NCBI GenBank assembly: GCA_003136915.1
Contig: PLEB01000231.1
Coordinates: 1-8,694, forward strand
Direction of reading: 5' to 3'
From: Chitinophagaceae bacterium
GTDB lineage: Bacteria; Bacteroidota; Bacteroidia; Chitinophagales; Chitinophagaceae
Length of the DNA stretch: 8,694 nt
A model generated the notes under the pieces. The model was not told where the DNA came from. It ran no database searches and saw nothing but the letters and a program-made list of their open reading frames with translations. Position numbers and translations under genes: made by a program. Positions within the stretch are counted from its first letter, which is position 1. Each line of letters begins with the position of its first letter. Shown one piece after another: positions 1 through 6,161 of the stretch.

Positions 1-121
1 ATCCGATGGGCAATGTTTTATGTTCTCCGGGAAAACGAAATTTTAAAGCCAGATGGGTCTTAAACGCAAATATGCCCGTGATCAGCACCGGGCCAAACAA
101 AAAAAGAAATACGGTTTTCAT
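1..121 (-). CDS. N-terminal fragment of an unidentified exported or membrane-anchored protein
   Basis: An open frame reads leftwards from an ATG at 121-119 to the window edge, giving 40 complete codons. The peptide begins MKTVFLFLFGPVLITGIFAF and continues KTHLALKFRFPGEHKTLPIG. A single early lysine followed by a run of about 17 hydrophobic residues looks like a signal peptide or N-terminal membrane anchor. Two further in-frame ATGs lie upstream (148-146 and 169-167). I prefer 121 because it puts the charged residue right before the hydrophobic core, as in Sec signals, and because a possible -7 box (164-156) lies between the upper two ATGs. Too little is visible to name a family. The gene is divergent from the isomerase gene at 359 and shares its intergenic region, so the repeats there could affect it too. 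The frame and signal-like start are seen; that it is a real gene is likely but not certain. Confidence 0.5.
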   Translation of the reverse strand, partial: MKTVFLFLFGPVLITGIFAFKTHLALKFRFPGEHKTLPIG

Positions 122-155
122 ACCCCGGAATTTTAAAAAGGTTGCCATAGTATAA

Positions 156-164
156 CAAAAGGTA
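156..164 (-). promoter_or_regulatory. Weak candidate -7 box for the leftward gene
   Basis: Read on the minus strand, this is TACCTTTTG, one base longer than the Bacteroidota -7 consensus TAnnTTTG. It lies 35 bp before the preferred start at 121. No convincing -33 TTTG was found upstream, so this is only a weak suggestion. Confidence 0.2.
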
Positions 165-212
165 GCCATTTTTAAAAAAACTAGATCCCCGAAGCGAAAA
201 AATATTTAAGGT

Positions 213-286
213 TGAAGTAGGGTTGATGTGGTGGTACAGGAAAACAGTATAATAGTTTTTTGCCTGAAGTAGTACTGATGTAGTTA
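213..286 (+). promoter_or_regulatory. Putative operator: two paired 11-bp direct repeats, 52 bp apart, upstream of the isomerase gene
   Basis: Two tandem pairs of an 11-bp unit are visible. The distal pair is TGAAGTAGGGT (213-223) and TGATGTGGTGG (224-234). The proximal pair is TGAAGTAGTAC (265-275) and TGATGTAGTTA (276-286). Units in a pair are exactly 11 bp apart and the pairs are 52 bp apart, so all four would lie on roughly the same face of the helix. The proximal pair starts 94 bp before the ATG at 359. The same arrangement, with the same 52-bp offset, occurs upstream of the gene at 4426. Tandem half-sites one turn apart suit head-to-tail binding by a LuxR/NarL-type HTH, and such a regulator is encoded at 1240-4170. 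The repeats are seen; the operator role and the partner are inferred. Confidence 0.65.
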
Positions 287-297
287 AAACATAGAAA

Positions 298-321
298 TTT
301 GTTTTAAAGATCCTACATTTA
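298..321 (+). promoter_or_regulatory. Candidate promoter of the isomerase gene
   Basis: TACATTTA at 314-321 matches the Bacteroidota -7 consensus TAnnTTTG except for the last base. A TTTG at 298-301 is too close (12 bp) for the usual 19-21 bp spacer from a -33 box, which suits an activator-dependent promoter. The -7 candidate starts 49 bp after the start of the proximal repeat pair, almost the same offset (50 bp) as at the 4426 promoter, and the two segments can be aligned from a shared TTGTT onward. Transcription would begin near 327, leaving a leader of about 30 nt. Confidence 0.4.
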
Positions 322-358
322 TAAAACAGAAACCGATTGCTCAGCTTAAATTATTACC

Positions 359-1243
359 ATGACATCGAGAAGAGTATTCATTAAATCTGCCTCTGCATTA
401 TCTGCTGCCGTGCTGGTAAAAGGCCCGCTTACTGCTTTTCAGGAACCGACCCTGATCGGATTGCAATTGTATACGGTAAGGAATGCCATGCAGCAGGACC
501 CTGCACAAACGCTGGAAAAAGTAGCGAAAATCGGGTACAACTCAATTGAATCGGCTACTTATACCGGATCGCAGAAGTTCTATGGAATGGATCCTGCAAC
601 CTTTAAGAAAGTATTGAATGATAACGGATTGGTAATTCCAAGTGGCCATTACAGGCTGGGGGAAGAAAAAACACCATCCGTTGTAAATGGAACTATGCTT
701 CACGAGTGGCAGAAAGCAGTGGATGATGCGTCTGCAATCGGCATGAAGTATATGGTCTGCGCCTATCTTTCAGAACAGGAACGAGGGGGATTGGATCATT
801 ACAAAGCACTGGCTGAAGATTTTAATAAAGCAGGGGAGACCTGCAAAAGATCGGGGATTCAGTTCTGTTATCATAACCACAACTTCGAGTTCGTGGCCCA
901 GGACGGTGTATTACCCTATCATATATTGCTGGACAGCACTGATAAAGACCTTGTAAAAATGGAAATGGATCTGTATTGGGTTAAGAAAGCCGGCCAGGAA
1001 CCTATTGAGATATTTAAGAAACATCCCGGAAGATTTCCACTCTGGCATGTGAAAGATATGTCCAATACGCCTGAACAGACCTTTACTGAAGTGGGCAACG
1101 GCATCATTGATTTTAAAACCATATTTAAATATAAGGACCTGGCGGGCATGAAATATTTCTTCGTGGAGCAGGACATATGCCCGGGGTCTCCATTCGACAG
1201 CATCACGCAAAGTTATAACTACATTAAGAAAAACCTGGTTTAA
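359..1243 (+). CDS. Tat-exported sugar phosphate isomerase/epimerase-like TIM-barrel protein
   Basis: This 294-residue protein belongs to the xylose isomerase-like TIM-barrel superfamily (AP endonuclease 2/IolE/tagatose epimerase-like), whose members isomerise, epimerise or dehydrate sugars with a divalent metal. The N-terminus has a twin-arginine motif, SRRVFIK (residues 3-9), and a hydrophobic stretch to about residue 27, so export to the periplasm folded, perhaps with metal bound, is likely. Barrel landmarks are GLQLYTVR (34-41, first strand), SGH (95-97), YHNHNFEF (171-178), EMDLYW (202-207), WHVKD (229-233) and VEQD (269-272). D204, H230 and E270 fit the Asp-His-Glu metal set. The fourth ligand, usually a Glu on strand five, seems to be H172. 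The length is normal for exported members. No Shine-Dalgarno is seen; the ATG directly precedes the Tat signal. Its stop overlaps that of the convergent regulator gene. The substrate cannot be read from sequence; keto-sugar or glycoside-derived sugars are plausible. Confidence 0.88.
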   Translation: MTSRRVFIKSASALSAAVLVKGPLTAFQEPTLIGLQLYTVRNAMQQDPAQTLEKVAKIGYNSIESATYTGSQKFYGMDPATFKKVLNDNGLVIPSGHYRLGEEKTPSVVNGTMLHEWQKAVDDASAIGMKYMVCAYLSEQERGGLDHYKALAEDFNKAGETCKRSGIQFCYHNHNFEFVAQDGVLPYHILLDSTDKDLVKMEMDLYWVKKAGQEPIEIFKKHPGRFPLWHVKDMSNTPEQTFTEVGNGIIDFKTIFKYKDLAGMKYFFVEQDICPGSPFDSITQSYNYIKKNLV

Positions 1244-4170
1244 TAGGTATTCCCGGCAGCTGATTTACCGGCTGAAGAAAATGACATCAGAAAATCAAAT
1301 AAATTGGTTTCGGTACTGATCTTCAGTTTTTTTCTCAGCCGGTATCTGCCGATTTCAACGCCCCTTACAGATATACTTTCGAGCTGTGCAATCTCCTTGC
1401 TGGATAAATTCATGCGCAGGTAGGCACAGAGCTTGAGTTCATGCGGACTCAGGTGCGGATAGGTTAATTTTATATGGCTTAAAAAGTCGCTGTGCACATG
1501 ATCGAAGTGCTGCGCGAATTGTTCCCAATCCTTATCCATTTTATTTTCCTCACTCAGAATGCGCATGATTCTCTTGAATTCATCCGGAGCGGCATGTCCA
1601 TTCGCATTCTTCTTAATGCGGCTCATCTCTTCTTTAATATTCCCAAGTAATTCTCCTTTTTGCACGAGATGCATGGCCGTGGATGCGAGTTCCGTATTCT
1701 TATACTCTATTTCTGCTTCCAGTTTTTCATTTCGAAGCTTCACAATTTCCTTTTCAGATTTTTCCATTTCCAACTCGTGCAGATAGGTGAGCCTCCGTTG
1801 TTCTTCCTCATATTTCTCCTGTTGCTTGCTGAATAGTCTCTTCTGCCGCCTGATAACCAGGTAAATTATTTCAGCCAGCAGGAAGATATAGATCAGGTAG
1901 GCTACGGTGGTTTGATACCATGGCGGGAGTACAATAAAAGCGTAGAGATCCAAAGGAGATTCGCTGCCCAGGTTATTTTTTGCTTTCACCTGGAATTCAT
2001 ATTTCCCGGGGGGCAGGTTGGTGTACTCTTTTTCTGTTTTTTTCGACCAGTCTGACCAATAAATATCAAATCCTTTTAGAAAATAGCTGTACTCTACATT
2101 GCTTTGCTGAGCATAAATCGGAGCAGAATATTCGAAATGGAGGGAATTCCTGTTGCGGGCCACTCTGGGGATTTCGTTCTCGGGCTGAGGATACTGCTGA
2201 TTGATTTCTCCAAAATATCCTCCGAACAAAAGGCTGTCTGAATTGCCAAAGGCTCTCACCGAGCGGACCATCACCTGGACAGCGTATCTGTTCTTTTTGT
2301 ATTCTTCATAATTGATATGATAGAATCCCTTTTCCGCGCCAACCAGGATATTTGTACTGTTATAGGGATAAACATTCTCTGTCCCACTCACCATTTTGCC
2401 ATTCAACTCCGGGAAATAAATAATTCTGGGCGTTTTCCAGGAAAAGTCAATCACGCCCAAATTTTTGTCTTCCACAAACCAGATATTTCCAGATGAATCT
2501 TCTTTGAGATAACGGATATTCCGTTCACCAAAAAATCCGTAAAAATAACCTGAAGGCTCGAATCGGTCGGTTTTCGGATTGTATTCGTAGATTCCTTTCT
2601 CAGTTGCCACAACGATCCGGTTAAGAACCTTGAATAGTTGAATTTTCACTGCAGATGGAAGCCCGTCCTTTTCCGTGTACAATCTGGTGGTGGCCTGCTG
2701 CTGATTGGGGTGGAAATCGATCTTATACACTCCGCGGTATGGATGCCCTACCCATATAATATTGTTGTTGTCCATTTCGACAAACTGAGAATATTCGGTA
2801 AAACCCGGGATATTCCCTTTTGAGATGAAGTGATTATCCCGCCATTCAAACAAATCAAGTCCCACATCATTTCCAGCGAGCACCAGTTTGCTGGGTAGTA
2901 CATTGTAATATGGCAAAAAACTATGATAACCTGTTCTCATGTTCAATCGCAACAAACGATCTCCTTTAATTTCATAGGCTCCATCATGATGACCCATCAA
3001 GAGATCGCCGTTAATATTTAAAAGGGCCCAGGATGAACCTTTTATATTCGCTATGGGAACAAAATCGCCATTAACAAAGCTGAGATCCGTCTTGCCCTTC
3101 AATGGGATTTTGTAAAATCCATTTGAAGTGCCCACATATAATTCATCTTTGTAGATCAGGGAAGTATAACCTTTGCCTTCATTCATTTTTTCGGGATAGA
3201 TATGTTTAATGGCATTGTTGTAGGCTATAAAGTCAATCCCGTCGTCAAGCCCGAGCCAGAGATTATTGTCCCTGTCCAGAAATAGTGTAAGGATATTATT
3301 TATCTGTAAGCCTTCTTTCCTGGAGAGGTTCTGGATTACTTCACCCTTTTTATTAATTACATAGCAGCCATTCAGGTTCGTTCCGACAGCGATCCAGTCC
3401 TTTGTAACTGGTATGGCAGTGAGGATGCGCTGATTCTGAAATGGATTTAAGTCTGCAAACCGGAAAGGGGAGAGCTTATCATTGTTCAATATATAGAAAC
3501 CGGTAGTGATGGTGGTCAAAAACAAACTGTCTTTTCCGAAGGAGAATACAGAAGAAACCAGAAAATCCTGGGGAAGACGGCTCGTGTCCAGGAAAGATGT
3601 CCAGAGTCCGTTATTGAATTTCATAAGGCCGTTTCTAAGGTCCTGCGCAATAAGTGTATTGCTGCCCAGGCCCAGGAACTCCCATTCTGTGGTCGCCGGA
3701 TAAACCGTGACGGAATTGTGATTGTATTGAAAGATCTTTTCCCTGGATCTGAAAAAAATGTCGTTCCCCACACAAACAATATTCCATATATCGGTAAAAG
3801 AATTGTTATTCCTGGATATTAGACTTTTTAAAGAGGTGAAGGCCAGTTTTCCAATCTTGTCAGGTGAGAAAAACCCAAAATCATCCTGTCCCCCTACATA
3901 GATCCGGTTGTCTTTTCCCATGGCCACGGAACGGACAATGGATTTATTGGGAAGGGAATATAATTTCCAGGAGGAGCCATCAAATGTTAACAGACCCTCC
4001 AGGTTGGCGAAATACATGATCCCGTTCTGATCTTCTACAACGCCCCGGTTTTCGGTGCCGGCATTGTAGGTTGAGTTGTAGTAGTTGATGATATCGGGGA
4101 TACCAATTGGATTCTGCCCGTGGGATACACCCATTACCACAACAAGGAAAATGAAGATGCCGGCTTTCAT
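1240..4170 (-). CDS. Membrane-bound one-component regulator: beta-propeller/Y_Y_Y sensor, single TM helix, coiled coil and LuxR-type HTH
   Basis: The 976-residue product has a Sec signal (1-18, hydrophobic IFIFLVVVMGV). A long periplasmic region (about 20-650) follows, with repeated two-component-regulator propeller motifs such as GVVEDQNGIMYFAN, DRDNNLWLGLDDG and EDSSGNIWFVED. Next come a triple-tyrosine (Y_Y_Y) domain (about 675-745, with WSDW at 705-708 and PPGKY at 720-724), one membrane helix (754-773) followed by RRQKR, and a charged coiled coil (about 777-855). The C-terminus is a LuxR/GerE-type HTH (907-951) containing LSSKEIAQLESISVRGVEI. No histidine kinase, receiver or AraC domain is present, so the signal probably passes directly from periplasm to DNA-binding domain through the membrane helix, with the protein staying tethered. 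The ligand is unknown; propeller/Y_Y_Y sensors in this phylum often detect glycan fragments. It is convergent with the isomerase gene (4-bp overlap) and divergent from the PD40 gene. The paired repeats upstream of both neighbours are good candidates for its binding sites. Confidence 0.92.
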   Translation of the reverse strand: MKAGIFIFLVVVMGVSHGQNPIGIPDIINYYNSTYNAGTENRGVVEDQNGIMYFANLEGLLTFDGSSWKLYSLPNKSIVRSVAMGKDNRIYVGGQDDFGFFSPDKIGKLAFTSLKSLISRNNNSFTDIWNIVCVGNDIFFRSREKIFQYNHNSVTVYPATTEWEFLGLGSNTLIAQDLRNGLMKFNNGLWTSFLDTSRLPQDFLVSSVFSFGKDSLFLTTITTGFYILNNDKLSPFRFADLNPFQNQRILTAIPVTKDWIAVGTNLNGCYVINKKGEVIQNLSRKEGLQINNILTLFLDRDNNLWLGLDDGIDFIAYNNAIKHIYPEKMNEGKGYTSLIYKDELYVGTSNGFYKIPLKGKTDLSFVNGDFVPIANIKGSSWALLNINGDLLMGHHDGAYEIKGDRLLRLNMRTGYHSFLPYYNVLPSKLVLAGNDVGLDLFEWRDNHFISKGNIPGFTEYSQFVEMDNNNIIWVGHPYRGVYKIDFHPNQQQATTRLYTEKDGLPSAVKIQLFKVLNRIVVATEKGIYEYNPKTDRFEPSGYFYGFFGERNIRYLKEDSSGNIWFVEDKNLGVIDFSWKTPRIIYFPELNGKMVSGTENVYPYNSTNILVGAEKGFYHINYEEYKKNRYAVQVMVRSVRAFGNSDSLLFGGYFGEINQQYPQPENEIPRVARNRNSLHFEYSAPIYAQQSNVEYSYFLKGFDIYWSDWSKKTEKEYTNLPPGKYEFQVKAKNNLGSESPLDLYAFIVLPPWYQTTVAYLIYIFLLAEIIYLVIRRQKRLFSKQQEKYEEEQRRLTYLHELEMEKSEKEIVKLRNEKLEAEIEYKNTELASTAMHLVQKGELLGNIKEEMSRIKKNANGHAAPDEFKRIMRILSEENKMDKDWEQFAQHFDHVHSDFLSHIKLTYPHLSPHELKLCAYLRMNLSSKEIAQLESISVRGVEIGRYRLRKKLKISTETNLFDFLMSFSSAGKSAAGNTY

Positions 4171-4188
4171 GATGGAATCAATCTAAAC

Positions 4189-4196
4189 CAAATATA
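4189..4196 (-). promoter_or_regulatory. -7 box of the regulator gene
   Basis: On the minus strand this reads TATATTTG, a perfect match to the Bacteroidota -7 consensus TAnnTTTG, 18 bp before the regulator's ATG (4170). The leader would be only about a dozen nucleotides. No clear -33 TTTG at the usual distance was found. The repeat array at 4276-4349 lies further upstream of this promoter, so autoregulation is possible. Confidence 0.5.
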
Positions 4197-4275
4197 CAGG
4201 CAATGCGCTCAAAAAAATACAATGCTAACAACCCTTATGTCACAGTCGCCCCGCTTCCCCTTTGAATTCATGCTA

Positions 4276-4349
4276 TGATGTAGTGATGTTGTAGTAGAAA
4301 AAAAACGTTTCTGGCTATTTTTTATGTTGAAGTAGTATTGAAGTAGCAA
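4276..4349 (+). promoter_or_regulatory. Putative operator: second copy of the paired 11-bp direct repeats, upstream of the PD40 gene
   Basis: The distal pair is TGATGTAGTGA (4276-4286) and TGTTGTAGTAG (4287-4297). The proximal pair is TGAAGTAGTAT (4328-4338) and TGAAGTAGCAA (4339-4349). Spacing is 11 bp within pairs and 52 bp between pairs, identical to the array at 213-286, and the proximal pair starts 98 bp before the ATG at 4426 (94 bp in the other copy). Orientation relative to the downstream gene is also the same. The A/T-rich sequence between pairs is not closely conserved, which points to selection on the repeat units and spacing rather than recent duplication of the whole segment. The array sits in the divergent region shared with the regulator gene. 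The repeats are seen; the role is inferred. Confidence 0.65.
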
Positions 4350-4364
4350 TAAAACGTATCTTAA

Positions 4365-4385
4365 TTGTTCTGAAATCTAAATTCG
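4365..4385 (+). promoter_or_regulatory. Candidate promoter of the PD40 gene
   Basis: TAAATTCG at 4378-4385 matches TAnnTTTG at all but one fixed position. The block from TTGTT (4365-4369) to the -7 box aligns with 299-321 before the isomerase gene. The offset from the proximal repeat pair is 50 bp, against 49 bp there. No proper -33 box is present, as expected for an activator-dependent promoter. The leader would be about 35 nt. Confidence 0.4.
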
Positions 4386-4425
4386 CCTCTCCAGCGATTT
4401 CTCACCATTTAAATTTTTATCTTAC

Positions 4426-5922
4426 ATGAAGAAGTGCCTTGCCATCCTCATAATGATAGCTTCCCATTCCGCCAATGCCCAGGATAAAACTGTCGGAATT
4501 TTTGGTTCCCACTCCGATGTGGGAACCAATGTAAAGCCTGGAAGCGCTACCTATATTCCTGAAACCGGGCAATATGTAATCTCAGGCGCCGGATACAATG
4601 TCTGGAACGATCACGATGAATTTCAGTTTGTTTGGAAGAAAATGAAGGGTGACTTCATTCTTTATGCCCGGGCAGAGTTCCTGGGGAACTGGGTGGGCTA
4701 CCACCGGAAAGTGGGTTGGATGATACGCAAGTCGCTGGATGGCAATTCCCCCCATGTGAATGCCGTGGAGCACGGAGATGGGCTAACATCCCTGCAGTTC
4801 CGAAGAACAGCAGGCGCCCAAACAGAGGAAATCAAATTCAAACTTACCAAGGCGAATATTCTGGAACTGGAAAAAAAGGGGAATCAATACATTATGCGGG
4901 CGGCGATATATGGGGAACCTTTTTCAACCGATACGATCACTGGGATTGATCTGGGTGATGAGGTTTATGTTGGACTTTTTGTTGGCTCGCATAATCCGGA
5001 TGTTATGGAAACCGGAATATTCAGCAATGTTCGCATAACTGTTCCTTTTAACGGAGAGGCGAATGGGAACACGGAAATGACCCTGGGCAGCAACCTGGAA
5101 TTGCTGGAAGTGGCTTCGGGGAAAAGGGATATTGTCTATTCCGTTCCCTATTCCATTCAGGCACCTAACTGGAAGGCCGACGGAAAGAACATGATCTTTA
5201 ATGATTATAAAGGGATCATGTATAATTTGGACCTTGATTCCAAGGTTCCCACTGCCATAAATACCGGCACCATAACCCACAATAACAATGATCATGTGAT
5301 TTCATTCGATGGCAAGATGCTGGGTCTGAGCAATTTTGAAAGGTCACTGGGAGGTTCCATTATTTACACTGTTCCTATAGAAGGCGGCACGCCAAAACAA
5401 ATTACACCCCGCGGGCCTTCTTATTTGCATGGTTGGTCCACTGATGGAAATTTCCTCGTGTTTTGCGGCGACCGCAATGGGGATTTCGATGTATATAAAA
5501 TTCCATCCTCGGGCGGGAAAGAACTCAGGCTTACCAATTCCAAAGGATTGGATGACGGACCAGAATACAGTCCCGACGGGAAATATATCTATTTTAATTC
5601 TGTCAGATCGGGTTCAATGCAGATCTGGCGAATGAAACCGGACGGCTCCGATCAGGAGCAGGTAACCAACGATGAATTCAACAATTGGTTTGCGCATATT
5701 TCTCCCGACGGCAAATGGATTTGTTTTATTTCCTTTTTAAAGGAAGAAGTGAAACCGGATATTCATCCTCCCTACAAACATGTATATATCCGCCTGATGC
5801 CATTCAGCGGCGGCCCGCCAAAAGTGATCGCTTATTTTTACGGAGGCCAGGGCAGCATGAACACGCCCTCCTGGTCGCCGGATGGTAAGAGAATTGCGTT
5901 CATCAGTAATACGGTGGACTAA
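4426..5922 (+). CDS. Secreted protein with LamG/DUF1349-like N-terminal domain and TolB-like PD40 beta-propeller
   Basis: The 498-residue product starts with a Sec signal (MKKCLAILIMIASHSANA, cleavage near 18/19). Residues about 35-207 form a beta-rich domain resembling concanavalin/laminin-G-like DUF1349 folds (WKKMKGDFILYARAEF, VGWMIRKSLDG, VYVGLFVGSHNPD). Residues about 225-498 carry WD40-like/PD40 blades with recurring xPDGKxIxF signatures at about 249-258, 338-346, 382-390, 426-434 and 483-492. Such proteins are often labelled TolB-like or 'TolR' in databases, but nothing here supports a role in Tol transport; no Tol-Pal genes are nearby. The family usually suggests periplasmic ligand or glycan binding, or a non-enzymatic scaffold; no catalytic residues can be assigned. 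The gene is preceded by the repeat array and promoter shared in design with the isomerase gene. It is followed after 220 bp by the GH2 gene on the same strand, which may be co-transcribed. Confidence 0.82.
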   Translation: MKKCLAILIMIASHSANAQDKTVGIFGSHSDVGTNVKPGSATYIPETGQYVISGAGYNVWNDHDEFQFVWKKMKGDFILYARAEFLGNWVGYHRKVGWMIRKSLDGNSPHVNAVEHGDGLTSLQFRRTAGAQTEEIKFKLTKANILELEKKGNQYIMRAAIYGEPFSTDTITGIDLGDEVYVGLFVGSHNPDVMETGIFSNVRITVPFNGEANGNTEMTLGSNLELLEVASGKRDIVYSVPYSIQAPNWKADGKNMIFNDYKGIMYNLDLDSKVPTAINTGTITHNNNDHVISFDGKMLGLSNFERSLGGSIIYTVPIEGGTPKQITPRGPSYLHGWSTDGNFLVFCGDRNGDFDVYKIPSSGGKELRLTNSKGLDDGPEYSPDGKYIYFNSVRSGSMQIWRMKPDGSDQEQVTNDEFNNWFAHISPDGKWICFISFLKEEVKPDIHPPYKHVYIRLMPFSGGPPKVIAYFYGGQGSMNTPSWSPDGKRIAFISNTVD

Positions 5923-5936
5923 TGTGGTAATTTGGT

Positions 5937-6161
5937 AATGTGCTAATGTGAAAATGCTTCACTCATTGCAGTTCAGTCCAGGTGTGTGGAAGATGCAAAT
6001 ACAAAATTTGAAACTTACTAATTTGAGTAATACTATGAATGCCCACAAGTTTAAACTGAATCTGAATTCATTTTCACCCTCCTTCGCGTCGCGTCGGAGG
6101 GCAAAGCATTTTCAAATTTGCCCTTCATTTCCACATTTTCACATGAGCACATTAGCACATT
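5937..6161. repeat. Nested inverted-repeat intergenic element, MITE- or REP-like
   Basis: This covers the gap between the PD40 and GH2 genes. The left outer arm is AATGTGCTAATGTGAAAATG (5937-5956). The right arm (6134-6161) is its reverse complement interrupted by eight bases: CATTTTCACAT (6134-6144), GAGCACAT (6145-6152), TAGCACATT (6153-6161). An inner pair, GAAAATGCTT (5950-5959) and AAGCATTTTC (6104-6113), is perfect over 10 bp. CATTTTCA occurs three times (6069, 6107, 6134). A GC-rich hairpin lies at 6077-6101. No transposase is encoded. The structure resembles a non-autonomous palindromic intergenic element. The right arm includes the start codon and first codons of the GH2 gene. Confidence 0.6.
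6077..6101. other. GC-rich stem-loop inside the intergenic repeat
   Basis: CCCTCC (6077-6082) pairs with GGAGGG (6096-6101). Inside it, after a 2x2 internal loop, CGC (6085-6087) pairs with GCG (6091-6093) around a GTC triloop. It stands out in AT-rich flanks. No T-run follows on either strand, so it is not a standard intrinsic terminator, though it could stabilise or attenuate the PD40-GH2 transcript. Confidence 0.55.

Noticed and set aside
141..169. Upstream in-frame ATGs for the leftward gene giving a MATF...MATF repeat at the N-terminus
   Set aside because: The extension puts about 16 residues before the signal-like hydrophobic core, and a possible -7 box falls within it; the start at 121 is simpler.
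213..286. Short CRISPR-like or phase-variation repeat array
   Set aside because: Units are only 11 bp, occur in two pairs rather than a regular run, have no spacer-sized unique segments of constant length, and no cas genes are present.
4064..4081. Two TTGTAG copies resembling the operator unit, inside the regulator gene
   Set aside because: They are 12 bp apart, not 11, lack the TGA start of the unit, and are explained by Tyr/Asn codons (NYYNSTYNA) near the regulator's N-terminus.
6077..6101. Intrinsic terminator after the PD40 gene
   Set aside because: The hairpin has no following T-run on either strand and lies 155 bp past the stop codon inside a repeat element.
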